Made by a program: the position numbers and the translations under genes | In this document: positions 32,035-40,615 of the stretch, in pieces | Position numbering within the stretch: position 1 is the stretch's first letter | Layout: each line of letters starts with the position of its first letter | DNA from: JANMDU01 sp031375105 | GTDB taxonomy: Bacteria > Pseudomonadota > Gammaproteobacteria > Burkholderiales > Burkholderiaceae_C | Assembly: GCA_031375105.1 (NCBI GenBank) | Contig: JANMHJ010000001.1 | Span: forward strand, 1 to 64,000 | Direction: 5' to 3' | DNA: 64,000 nt | The notes under the pieces: model-generated | Told to the model about the DNA's origin: nothing | The model's input: the letters and a program-made list of their open reading frames with translations, nothing else | The model's database searches: none

Positions 32035-33996
32035 ATGCAAGACATCGATACCCCAACCCGCCCCGATCTCCGATCAGACGCTGCCGCCCAAGAGCCTGCC
32101 GCAGGCAGCTCATCTTCTGAGTCAAATCAGTCTCAGGCCCTTGATAAATATGCCCCGCATGCTCTTACTTTGCTAGCAACTGCTTTACTGGCAGCCTGCG
32201 GCGGAGGTGGCGGCGGGAGCAGCACAGGCAGTGGCGGTGGCGGTGGTGGCAGCGTCGTTCCCAGCGCACCCGGATTCAACAACAGCCCGCAGGCCAAGAC
32301 CGATGAAGAGGCCGCACGTTTTTTGCAGCAAAGCCAGTTTGCCTCTACCACCACAGACATCGCCGCCGTGCGCAGCACCAATTTTGCAAGCTACTTGCAG
32401 CAGCAATTGGCCAAGCCGATCAACCAAACCGCTTGGGATTGGCTGGAATCACGCGGCTACGGCGCAGATGCCACGCTGAACAAAACGGTTTACAGCTCTG
32501 AGATCGCCGAATATGCCATCTGGCGTGATCTGATCAGCGCACCCGATGCCATGCGTAAACGCGCAGCGCTGGCCTTGTCGGAGTTTTTTGTGGTCTCGCT
32601 CAACTCCATGGAGATTGACTGGCGCGGCTACACGATTGCCGCGTATTGGGACATCCTCAATCAACACGCATTTGGCAACTACCGGAATCTTCTCGAAGCC
32701 GTCACCCTGAGCCCCGCTATGGGCTATTTCCTCAACACCAAAGGCAATCAAAAAGAAGACGGCAAAGGTCGCTTGCCTGATGAAAACTATGCGCGTGAGG
32801 TGATGCAATTGTTCACGATCGGCTTGTATGAGCTGAACCTCAATGGCACGATCAAAACCGATGGCTCAGGCAAGAAGCGAGAGAGCTACGACTCTGATGA
32901 TGTAAGCCAACTCGCTCGCGTGTTCACCGGCTACGACTTTGACCCAGCCTATGCGCCCAGCTCAGCCAATGGTGTGCAATTCCCGGGCGGCTCCTACAAA
33001 GTCTGGGGACGCGAATATGCCCGCCGCCCGATGACGCTGGATTCAAACAAACACTCCATCTTGGCCGCCAATTTCCTAACCGCCACCATCGCCCTCAACA
33101 CGCCAGGTGCAGCCGCCCTCAAAACCGCGCTCGACGCCCTGTTTAACCATCCCAATGTGGGCCCGTTCTTTGGCCGCCAGATGATCCAGCGCTTGGTCAC
33201 CAGCAACCCATCTCCTGAGTATGTGGCCCGCGTGGCCAGTGCGTTCAACAACAATGGCGCGGGTGTTCGCGGCGATTTGAAAGCCGTTTGGACAGCCATC
33301 TTGCTTGATGATGAAGCCCGCAGCGCCGCCAGCTTGACCAGCGCCAGTTTTGGCAAGCTGCGCGAGCCGATGTTGCGCTTTGCAAGCTGGGCACGCACTT
33401 TCGGTGTGGTCTCCAAAGCCAACTCTTGGAAACTGGCTGATTTGTCTGACAGCTCGTATAGCCTGGGTCAAAGCCCGATGCGTTCGCCCTCGGTGTTTAA
33501 CTACTTCCGCCCCGGCTATATTCCACCTGGCACAGCCATGGCCAGCAGCGAAGCCACCGCACCAGAATTCCAGCTTGTGAACGAAACGACCACCGGCAGC
33601 TATCTAAACTACATCAAAGACCGCATTCGATCCGGCATACGTGTCAACAACCCCACGGTCGCTTTGCCGGAATATGTGAGCAACACCGATGCGCTCGATT
33701 TCGAGGGCGACTACACCGCTTTGCTGGCGCTGATCAACAACAGCACCATCACCGATGCCGAAGCACAGCGCGTCTCACAAGCCATCGTGGCGCAACTGAA
33801 TTTGCTGCTGTGTGCCGGCCAATTGGCAAGCGCTACAGCCACTGCCATGACCAACAGCCTCAAAGCCGCGATGTTGCAAAGCGGCAAGCGCATCACCAAT
33901 GCAAACACCACGGCCATGGACACCTTGCGGCGTGATTTGATTGCAGCCGCCATCTTGATGGTCATGGCCTGCCCAGACTACCTGATCCAAAAATAA
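32035..33996 (+). CDS. DUF1800-family exported lipoprotein
   Basis: A 653-residue DUF1800 protein. A polar N-terminus is followed by a hydrophobic segment ending in the lipobox LLAAC, a Gly/Ser-rich linker (two runs of Gly after the Cys), then the DUF1800 domain with PDENYAREVMQLFTIGLYEL and MRSPSVFNYFRPGY. It is predicted to be anchored in the periplasmic or outer-membrane face. Function is unknown; these proteins nearly always pair with a DUF1501 protein, here 14 bases downstream. I prefer the ATG at 32035; the frame is open to 31972. Confidence 0.85.
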   Translation: MQDIDTPTRPDLRSDAAAQEPAAGSSSSESNQSQALDKYAPHALTLLATALLAACGGGGGGSSTGSGGGGGGSVVPSAPGFNNSPQAKTDEEAARFLQQSQFASTTTDIAAVRSTNFASYLQQQLAKPINQTAWDWLESRGYGADATLNKTVYSSEIAEYAIWRDLISAPDAMRKRAALALSEFFVVSLNSMEIDWRGYTIAAYWDILNQHAFGNYRNLLEAVTLSPAMGYFLNTKGNQKEDGKGRLPDENYAREVMQLFTIGLYELNLNGTIKTDGSGKKRESYDSDDVSQLARVFTGYDFDPAYAPSSANGVQFPGGSYKVWGREYARRPMTLDSNKHSILAANFLTATIALNTPGAAALKTALDALFNHPNVGPFFGRQMIQRLVTSNPSPEYVARVASAFNNNGAGVRGDLKAVWTAILLDDEARSAASLTSASFGKLREPMLRFASWARTFGVVSKANSWKLADLSDSSYSLGQSPMRSPSVFNYFRPGYIPPGTAMASSEATAPEFQLVNETTTGSYLNYIKDRIRSGIRVNNPTVALPEYVSNTDALDFEGDYTALLALINNSTITDAEAQRVSQAIVAQLNLLLCAGQLASATATAMTNSLKAAMLQSGKRITNANTTAMDTLRRDLIAAAILMVMACPDYLIQK

Positions 33997-34010
33997 GCGA
34001 GAAAAATAAA

Positions 34011-35603
34011 ATGCATTTCATTCAGCCCCAACTCCAATCACGCCGCGCCTTCCTGCGCCGCGCTGGCCAACTCGCTTTCACCGGCGCAGCCCTTCCCACG
34101 GCCATCAATCTTGCCGCCTTGGGCGAAGCCGCCGCCTTCAATGCTGGCAATGATTACAAAGCCTTGGTCTGCGTCTTCCTTTATGGGGGCAACGATTACG
34201 CCAACACCATCGTGCCCTACGATGCCACCAGCTATGCTGCCTACCAAACGATTCGCGGCACAACGGGCTCCATAGATCAAAACGGCATCGCACTGGCCCG
34301 CGCCGATCTCACGCCGATGCTGCTCACACCGGGTGCAGGTGGCAACCCCATCTCTGCCATGGGTGCAACCGGCCTGCAATACGCCATGCACCCCAGCATG
34401 ACGGGGCTGCGTGATTTGTTCAACAGCGGCAAGGCTGCCGTGCTGCTCAATACCGGCCCACTGGTCAAGCCCATCACCAAGGCGCAATACCAAAGCTCAG
34501 ACCGCACCAACTACCCGCTGCCGCCCAAGCTCTTCTCGCACAACGATCAGCAATCTATCTGGCAGTCGTCATCCCCCGAAGGCTCGACCATTGGCTGGGG
34601 CGGCAATATTGGCGATCTGGCCATGAGCAGCAACACCAATTCGCTGTTCACCTGCATCTCCATCACCGGCAATGCGGTGTTTCTCTCCGGCGACACAGCG
34701 TTGCCCTATCAGGTGGGCTCAGGCGGTGCGGTGAAGATCAATTCGGTGGGTGCTAATGCCTATCCCTATGGCTTCCAATCGGTTGGCGCGACCATGGAGC
34801 AACTCACCACCGACATTGGCCGCAGCAACCAGCTGGAAAACGAATACAACCGGGTCACGCGTCGCGCCGTGCAGGCTGAAGCGTCGATCACGTCAGCCCT
34901 GGCCAGTTCTGCGCCCACCAGCAACGTGTTTCCCAGCGCCTTTGCGCCGTTGAATAATTTCCCCACTGGCAATCCGCTGTCAGACCAGTTGCGTATGGTC
35001 GCGCGCTTGATTGCCGCGCGCAGCACGCTAGGCAACAAACGCCAAGTGTTCATGGTCTCACTGGGCGGCTTTGATTTGCATGACAACCTCATGACCGCCA
35101 ACGGCCACGCGCGAAACATGGCTCGCGTCAGCGGTGCGATGAAGGCGTTTTATGACGCGCTGGATTCAACCCAATTTGGCAACATTGCCAACCAAGTCAC
35201 CACCTTCACCGCCACCGACTTTGGCCGCACGCTGTCTTCCAATGGCGATGGTTCTGATCATGGCTGGGGCAGCCACCAAATCGTGATGGGCGGCGCCGTC
35301 AAAGGCGGGGCTTTCTATGGCTATGCACCGCCAGTCAGCGTGGGCGGGCATGCGTCTGGCGACTCCGCAGCGGTCAAGGCCGCACCAGAAAACCAATGGC
35401 ATGTTGGCCAAGGCCGCCTGCTCCCCACATCGAGTGTGGATCAATATGCGGGCACACTGGCCAAATGGTTTGGTGTGAACGACAGCGAGCTGGTTGGCAC
35501 CGCAGGGCAAAGCTACCGTGATGCCATCTTGCCCTACCTGCACAATTTCGGTGGTTCACTGGGTTCACTGAGCTATCCACAGAATATGGGCTTCATGACT
35601 TGA
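34011..35603 (+). CDS. DUF1501-family Tat-exported protein
   Basis: A 530-residue DUF1501 protein of the alkaline-phosphatase/sulfatase-like superfamily. A Tat signal peptide is visible (QSRRAFLRRAGQLAFTGAAL), so it is folded before export. Then come LVCVFLYGGNDYANTIVPYD and, near the end, TATDFGRTLSSNGDGSDHGW, a characteristic block with probable metal ligands (Asp, His). It forms an operon with the DUF1800 gene. The substrate is unknown. Confidence 0.87.
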   Translation: MHFIQPQLQSRRAFLRRAGQLAFTGAALPTAINLAALGEAAAFNAGNDYKALVCVFLYGGNDYANTIVPYDATSYAAYQTIRGTTGSIDQNGIALARADLTPMLLTPGAGGNPISAMGATGLQYAMHPSMTGLRDLFNSGKAAVLLNTGPLVKPITKAQYQSSDRTNYPLPPKLFSHNDQQSIWQSSSPEGSTIGWGGNIGDLAMSSNTNSLFTCISITGNAVFLSGDTALPYQVGSGGAVKINSVGANAYPYGFQSVGATMEQLTTDIGRSNQLENEYNRVTRRAVQAEASITSALASSAPTSNVFPSAFAPLNNFPTGNPLSDQLRMVARLIAARSTLGNKRQVFMVSLGGFDLHDNLMTANGHARNMARVSGAMKAFYDALDSTQFGNIANQVTTFTATDFGRTLSSNGDGSDHGWGSHQIVMGGAVKGGAFYGYAPPVSVGGHASGDSAAVKAAPENQWHVGQGRLLPTSSVDQYAGTLAKWFGVNDSELVGTAGQSYRDAILPYLHNFGGSLGSLSYPQNMGFMT

Positions 35604-35606
35604 ATA

Positions 35607-35638
35607 CCGATTTCGGTGGATTTTAAGAGGGAAATCGG
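35607..35638 (+). terminator. possible terminator after the DUF1501 gene
   Basis: A 7-bp stem CCGATTT/AAATCGG (35607-35613 and 35632-35638) with an 18-base loop, followed by a pyrimidine-rich stretch. It is weak because there is no clean T-run; its right arm merges into repeat copy 12. Confidence 0.4.
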
Positions 35639-35695
35639 CTTCTTCCCCTTATAAAATCTGCATAGTGTGCTATATATTTAATAGCAAACTATGCT
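35631..35695 (+). repeat. dispersed palindromic repeat, copy 12 (at glcF 3' end)
   Basis: It reads GAAATCGGCTTCTTCCCC, TTATAAAATCTGCATAGTG and TGCTATATATTTAATAGCA. With the following AACTATGC it folds into a 14-bp hairpin with one mismatch (GCATAGTGTGCTAT against ATAGCAAACTATGC). The TAG stop of glcF (35689-35691) lies within it. Confidence 0.85.
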
Positions 35696-36918
35696 ACCAG
35701 TGCAGCGTCTAACACTTCCACCCAATGCCGCACAGGTACATCGGTGCCACTTTGCAAATGCGTGATGCAGCCGATATTTGCGCTCATGATCGTTACCGGC
35801 TTCATCTCCGCCAAATGGCCGAGTTTGCGATCTCGCAATTGATACGAGAGTTCGGGCTGCAACACGCTATACGTGCCCGCCGATCCGCAACACAGATGCG
35901 CTTCGCAAGCAGCGGTTTTGACGTTGAAGCCCAAGGCGCTCAGATGCGTTTCTACGCCGCCTTTGAGCTGCTGGCCGTGTTGCAAAGTGCAGGGTGGGTG
36001 AAAGGCGAGTTGCTCTGCATTTTTAGTTTTGATTTTCGGTTTCAAGGACGTCACCAATTCGGGTAACAGCTCACTCAAGTCTTTCGTGATTGAGCTGATT
36101 TTGGAAGCCTTTTCAGCATACTGCGCGTCATGCTGCAAGATATGGCCATACTCTTTTACCGTCACGCCGCAGCCTGATGCATTCATGATGATGGTCTCGA
36201 TGTCGCCACTTTCCACTTGCTGCCACCAAGCATCGATATTGGCACGCATCTGCGCCTTGCCGCCGTCTTGATCGTTCAGATGAAACTTCACCGCGCCGCA
36301 GCAACCCGCTTTGGCCGCCGTGATGGTTTGAATGCCCGCTGCATCAAGCACCCGCGCCGTCGCTGAATTGATGTTGGGCGACATGCTTGGCTGGACGCAA
36401 CCTTCCAGCATCAACACCTTGCGAGCATGTGTGCGCGTGGGTCGTTGCCCAGCGTCTCGCTTTTCAGGCACTTTGTTTTTCAACGCCTTCGGCAGCAACG
36501 GGCGCACCAGTTGCCCCATCGCCATCGCAGGTGCAAACAAAGGCGATGGCAAACCTTCTTTCAGAGCCCAGCGCAGCGCAGATTCGCCCGCAGGTCGGCT
36601 TACTTTTTCATCCACCAGCTTGCGCCCAATGTCCACCAAATGCCCATACTGCACACCGCTGGGGCAAGTCGTTTCGCAATTGCGGCAAGTCAAGCAACGA
36701 TCCAAATGCATCTGCGTCTTGCGCGTGGGTGCTTCGCCTTCCAATACCTGCTTGATCAAATAAATCCGCCCACGAGGCCCATCCAGCTCATCGCCAAGCA
36801 GTTGATATGTCGGGCAAGTCGCCGTGCAGAAACCGCAATGCACGCACTTGCGCAAAATGCTCTCAGCCTCCAAGCCATCGGCGCGGTGTTTGTATTCGGG
36901 AGCGAGGTTGGTTTGCAT
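35689..36918 (-). CDS. glcF: glycolate oxidase iron-sulfur subunit
   Basis: The electron-transfer subunit of the membrane-associated glycolate oxidase (GlcDEF), which oxidises glycolate to glyoxylate. Two [4Fe-4S] motifs are seen: CVHCGFCTATCP (C25, C28, C31, C35) and CLTCRNCETTCP (C75, C78, C81, C85). Two CCG-type domains follow (EGCVQPSMSPNI, KAGCCGAVKFHLND, FHPPCTLQHGQ, CCGSAGTYS). It is 409 aa, normal length. Its stop codon lies in a dispersed repeat copy. It follows lrgB by 18 bases in an operon with glcE; glcD is not in the window. Confidence 0.94.
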   Translation of the reverse strand: MQTNLAPEYKHRADGLEAESILRKCVHCGFCTATCPTYQLLGDELDGPRGRIYLIKQVLEGEAPTRKTQMHLDRCLTCRNCETTCPSGVQYGHLVDIGRKLVDEKVSRPAGESALRWALKEGLPSPLFAPAMAMGQLVRPLLPKALKNKVPEKRDAGQRPTRTHARKVLMLEGCVQPSMSPNINSATARVLDAAGIQTITAAKAGCCGAVKFHLNDQDGGKAQMRANIDAWWQQVESGDIETIIMNASGCGVTVKEYGHILQHDAQYAEKASKISSITKDLSELLPELVTSLKPKIKTKNAEQLAFHPPCTLQHGQQLKGGVETHLSALGFNVKTAACEAHLCCGSAGTYSVLQPELSYQLRDRKLGHLAEMKPVTIMSANIGCITHLQSGTDVPVRHWVEVLDAALVA

Positions 36919-36936
36919 GATAGAAATATGGAAAAT

Positions 36937-37653
36937 TCAGGCTAACAGGCGCACGATCAATGGAAAGAGTAGAGAGGCCAACACCGCTTGCAGCGCCAGC
37001 GCCAGCCCAGCGAATGCGCCTGCATCTGGGTGTACTTGCATCGCACGTGCTGCGCCAATACCATGCGATGCTGTGCCCAATGCAAAGCCGCGTATGGCGA
37101 AGGGTTGAATGCGAAGCCTGTCAAAAATATATTTACCACTGATCGCACCAACGATGCCGGTAAGCACCGCGCCAATCGCCGCCAAAGCGGCGATACCGCC
37201 GATCTGCTCGGCAATGCCCATCGCTACAGGCGCAGTGACGGATTTCGGAACCAGTGATAGTAAAATCTCGCGCGGCAAATCTAAGGCCGCGCCTAAGACC
37301 CACGCCGAGCCTGCAGCAACCATACCTCCGCAAGTAGCGGCCAATAACAACACGCCGATATGGCGTCGCAGCAATTGCCGCCGCTCCCACAGCGGCCACG
37401 CTAGCGCCACCACTGCAGGGCCCAAGAGAAAATGAATGAACTGCGCACCCGAAAAATACACCGGATAGGCGGTTTGTGTGATGCTGAGCAAGCTAACTAA
37501 GACCAACACTGTCCAAAGTACTGGGTTTGCCCAAGGCGCTTGACCCAAGCGTTCATAAACGGCGTAAGCCAGCACATAAGCCACCACTGTGGCAGTCAAG
37601 CCAAAGAGCGGTGTAGCTGAGAGATACGTCCACAGTTCCACGAAATCTTTCAT
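36937..37653 (-). CDS. lrgB: LrgB/CidB-family membrane protein
   Basis: A 238-residue polytopic protein (about seven helices) of the LrgB family with the conserved SVTAPVAMGIAEQIGGIAAL and ALGTASHGIGAARAM blocks. Family members were named for murein-hydrolase control. Plant PLGG1, an LrgA-LrgB fusion, is the chloroplast glycolate/glycerate carrier. Lying between glcE and glcF, it is best read as half of a glycolate transporter. The start is the ATG at 37651-37653, overlapping the lrgA stop as ATGA; the longer open frame to 37971 is inside lrgA. Confidence 0.9.
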   Translation of the reverse strand: MKDFVELWTYLSATPLFGLTATVVAYVLAYAVYERLGQAPWANPVLWTVLVLVSLLSITQTAYPVYFSGAQFIHFLLGPAVVALAWPLWERRQLLRRHIGVLLLAATCGGMVAAGSAWVLGAALDLPREILLSLVPKSVTAPVAMGIAEQIGGIAALAAIGAVLTGIVGAISGKYIFDRLRIQPFAIRGFALGTASHGIGAARAMQVHPDAGAFAGLALALQAVLASLLFPLIVRLLA

Positions 37654-38057
37654 GGTCGGCCTCGTAAATCCAGTGGCGCAGATGCGTCGCTTGATTGTGT
37701 TGGCCAGCGCGAGCGCAGCACCAGCGCCGTCGCAGCCAAGCCCAACCAAGTCGACAACACCAACACAAGGAAGAGTTTCAAACCATACGCACTGAGCAAG
37801 CCCAGATGCACCACCACGCCCACGCCGACGGGAACAAACAGCAGCGACAAATGCGTCAGCAAAACATGCGCTGCTTGCCCGACGGATTCTGCTAACCACC
37901 GCTGAACCCAAGGCATCAGAAGACCCAAACAGAGTAGCAACATCCCCAAAACGGGGCCAGGAAGCGTCCAACCCAAACTGCTCTTAAGCAATTGCGCCAA
38001 CACGTCGCCAAATGCTTGTGCACAAAGCAGTGTCGCAAAGCCTTGCAGCGCTTTCAT
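37650..38057 (-). CDS. lrgA: LrgA/CidA-family membrane protein
   Basis: A 135-residue protein with four membrane helices and the family core PGPVLGMLLLCLGLL and LLFVPVGVGVVVHL. It is the partner of LrgB; the two genes overlap by four bases. It starts 7 bases after the glcE stop, so glcE-lrgA-lrgB-glcF is one transcript. That context points to transport of glycolate or a related 2-hydroxyacid rather than to autolysis control. Confidence 0.9.
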   Translation of the reverse strand: MKALQGFATLLCAQAFGDVLAQLLKSSLGWTLPGPVLGMLLLCLGLLMPWVQRWLAESVGQAAHVLLTHLSLLFVPVGVGVVVHLGLLSAYGLKLFLVLVLSTWLGLAATALVLRSRWPTQSSDASAPLDLRGRP

Positions 38058-38064
38058 GATGGCC

Positions 38065-39210
38065 TCAGATGACGCCCAAGCGCCCGGGATTGAAAATACC
38101 TGCCGGATCGAACTCGCGCTTTAACTCACGGTGAATTCGCGCCAACGGCTCACTGGGCATTTCGAAGTGAGGAATTTTTGAGCTTTTTATGTCATTTGCC
38201 GTTATAGAATCTGCGCAAGATGCTATGAAAAGTGTAGCACCTCCATCGGCAAATTTTGCTTTATATCGGATGCGTTGCGCAGCTTGCACATTGCCAGCGG
38301 GAACAAACAGCCAACGCTGACCGCCAAGCCAATCGATCATCGTATCGCCCAAATCCAAAGGGAGTGTGGTTTGCGGCACACTGACGCGCCACAGATCGTC
38401 ACCTCTGGCAAAGCCTTCTTTGAACCAAGGGAGTTGCAAATCACGCGCCGCGCTCCAATCCGCGCTCGTCTCAGAAGAGTCCACACGAATTCCCCCCGCC
38501 TCGTTCGCCAATCGCTGGCAAGCTGAGTGAACGGCAGCTACCGCACCGCGCAAACGCAGATACAGCGTCGGCACGCCTTGATCGATCCCCCAAGAGCTGG
38601 CATTCAGTGGCAGCGGTTGGCCCGCCCAAGTATTGAGCGACTGGATGGCTGTCGCTTCATTCATCTCAAAGCGCAGCGTTGCCTCTGCTGGCGCAACAGG
38701 CAACACTTTCAGCGAGACTTGCGTGATGAGCCCTAGTGTGCCCAAACTGCCTGCGAGCAGGCGCGAGACGTCGTAGCCGGCCACGTTTTTCATCACCGTG
38801 CCGCCAAATTGCAGATGCTCTGCTTTGCCGTTGATCAGATGCGCACCGAGTACGAAATCACGCACACTGCCTGCGGTGGCGCGTGCAGGGCCTGCCAGGC
38901 CAGCGGCCACCATGCCGCCGATTGTGGTGCCCGTTTTGTAGTGCGGCGGTTCGAAGGGGAAGCATTGCCCCTTCTCAGCCAGCGCGGCTTCCACTTCTGC
39001 CAGCGGCGTGCCTGCACACACCGTGATCACAAGCTCGCTCGGCTCATAGCTCACGATGCCGTTGTGGGTGCACGTGTCGAGCACAGGCAGTGCTGAATCA
39101 AAGGGCTCACCATAAAAATCTTTGCTGCCGCCACCACGAATGCGCAGCGGTGTTTTGGCCGCGATGGCGGCTTGGATTTGCTCTGTGAGCTGGGCGAGGC
39201 TGGGTTGCAT
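38065..39210 (-). CDS. glcE: glycolate oxidase FAD-binding subunit
   Basis: The second FAD-linked subunit of glycolate oxidase, 381 residues. The PCMH-type FAD-binding domain is at the N-terminus (TPLRIRGGGSKDFYG, and the TIGGMVAAGLAGPARA block), with GGTVMKNVAGYDVSRLLAGS. The C-terminus is EFDPAGIFNPGRLGVI. Residues about 324-340 (FIASCADSITAND) are encoded by a dispersed repeat (38191-38239), making this stretch longer than I expect for GlcE. It is first of four co-directional genes. Confidence 0.92.
   Translation of the reverse strand: MQPSLAQLTEQIQAAIAAKTPLRIRGGGSKDFYGEPFDSALPVLDTCTHNGIVSYEPSELVITVCAGTPLAEVEAALAEKGQCFPFEPPHYKTGTTIGGMVAAGLAGPARATAGSVRDFVLGAHLINGKAEHLQFGGTVMKNVAGYDVSRLLAGSLGTLGLITQVSLKVLPVAPAEATLRFEMNEATAIQSLNTWAGQPLPLNASSWGIDQGVPTLYLRLRGAVAAVHSACQRLANEAGGIRVDSSETSADWSAARDLQLPWFKEGFARGDDLWRVSVPQTTLPLDLGDTMIDWLGGQRWLFVPAGNVQAAQRIRYKAKFADGGATLFIASCADSITANDIKSSKIPHFEMPSEPLARIHRELKREFDPAGIFNPGRLGVI
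38191..38239 (+). repeat. dispersed palindromic repeat, copy 13 (in glcE)
   Basis: It reads TTGCCGTTATAGAATC, TGCGCAAGATGCTATG and AAAAGTGTAGCA. It is antisense to glcE and encodes IASCADSITA in the shared antisense frame. Confidence 0.8.
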
Positions 39211-39322
39211 ACTGAGATACTACCGCGCCAGCCTAGGCGCTGACCACATCAACCGCTTGAATTTTCAACACAGGACGATTGAAATAAGCTCTCATGGCCG
39301 CAGCACCAGACCGGCACCAAGA

Positions 39323-40615
39323 TCAAGGCCCAGCCGCGAGCGCCTCTTGAGAAAATCCCGCCACGCGTTTGTAGCTCTCAGAAATCTCTCGCAACTCGGC
39401 TTGGCTAATCACATCATCGATATGACGGAAAGGCTGCCCGCCAGTCAACTCATCGACCCGGGTATTGATCAAATCAGGCGGTGTAGTGCGGTTGGTCAGC
39501 ACGATCTTCGAGGTGATGGGGCGACGATTTGCTTCGTAAGCGAGCAACGACTCGTGATGCGCTTGCGCAGTATGGGCCGCATCGCGCCGTGCCGCCAGCT
39601 CATCAGCGAGCGTTCGCGCATCAATCAAGGCTTGGGCGCTGCCGTTCGAGCCGCGCGGATACATCGGGTGAGCCGCATCACCCATCAGCGTCACGCGGCC
39701 AAAAGTCCATTGCGGAACGGGATCTTTGTCCACCATCGGATATTCAAGAATGCTTCCTGCGCGCTGGATCAACTCTGCCACATTCAGCCAATCAAAACGC
39801 CAGTTTTGATAGATGGGCAAGAAATCTTGCAGTCTGCCGCCTCGATTCCAATCGTTGCTGGTATCGCCCTCGCGACGAATTTCAGCCATCCAATTGATCA
39901 ATTGCTCGCCCGAGCCATCGTTGGCTTCGACGATCGGATAAATCACCATCTTGCCGGTTTCAATCGAGCCGATGCGCATATAGCTTTTGCCGCTCAAGAT
40001 CGGCTTGCGCCGCGTGGTGCCACGCCATGTGTTGATCCCAGTGAAGGCGAGTTTTTCATCGGGATAAAACAAGCGGCGTACCGAAGAATTGATGCCATCG
40101 CAGGCGATGGCAATGCTGGCTTGCACGCTGGGCAAAGCGCCGCCAGCTGGCGCTGTGAAATGCAGCCTCACGCCCTGTTCGCTTTGTTCAAGACTTGCAA
40201 AGCGATGCCCGCAATGGATTCTCTCTGCACCCAGTCGCTGCACCGCTGCATCAAACAAAATGCGATGCAGCTTGCCGCGATGGATGCCTATCTCAGGCAG
40301 GCTGTAGCCTGCATGTCGCCCGCGCAATTCGCTATAAATGAATTGGCCATGCCGGTTGTAAAAAACGCTTTCAAGATTTTCAATGCCAGCGGCTTCAATT
40401 TCGTCTTGCAAACCTAAAGCAGCCAGCTCACGCATCGCATGCGGCAAGAGCGTGATGCCCACGCCTAGCTCGCGCACCTGCGGCACCGCCTCATACACAT
40501 CGCAGGCGATGCCGCGCGCATGCAAATGCAGCGCCAGCCCCAAGCCGGCAATGCCACCGCCGATGATGGCAAGCGCTGAAGATTCGCCATCTTCTGAAAA
40601 AAACGTCGTCATCAT
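39323..40615 (-). CDS. FAD-dependent monooxygenase (aromatic hydroxylase-like)
   Basis: A class A flavoprotein monooxygenase of 430 residues. FAD motif 1 is ALAIIGGGIAGLGLALHL, the NADPH/FAD DG motif is ACDGINSSVRRLF, and FAD motif 2 is LMGDAAHPMYPRGSNGSAQA. The family hydroxylates aromatic rings such as salicylate or 6-hydroxynicotinate; the substrate cannot be fixed. It is the last gene of an operon with an amidohydrolase and a TTT receptor, overlapping the latter by ATGA. The set suggests uptake, decarboxylation and hydroxylation of an aromatic acid. Confidence 0.88.
   Translation of the reverse strand: MMTTFFSEDGESSALAIIGGGIAGLGLALHLHARGIACDVYEAVPQVRELGVGITLLPHAMRELAALGLQDEIEAAGIENLESVFYNRHGQFIYSELRGRHAGYSLPEIGIHRGKLHRILFDAAVQRLGAERIHCGHRFASLEQSEQGVRLHFTAPAGGALPSVQASIAIACDGINSSVRRLFYPDEKLAFTGINTWRGTTRRKPILSGKSYMRIGSIETGKMVIYPIVEANDGSGEQLINWMAEIRREGDTSNDWNRGGRLQDFLPIYQNWRFDWLNVAELIQRAGSILEYPMVDKDPVPQWTFGRVTLMGDAAHPMYPRGSNGSAQALIDARTLADELAARRDAAHTAQAHHESLLAYEANRRPITSKIVLTNRTTPPDLINTRVDELTGGQPFRHIDDVISQAELREISESYKRVAGFSQEALAAGP

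Noticed and set aside
39122..40417. 431-codon open frame antisense to the flavin monooxygenase
   Set aside because: It is a mirror of a conserved gene on the other strand with no recognisable protein features.
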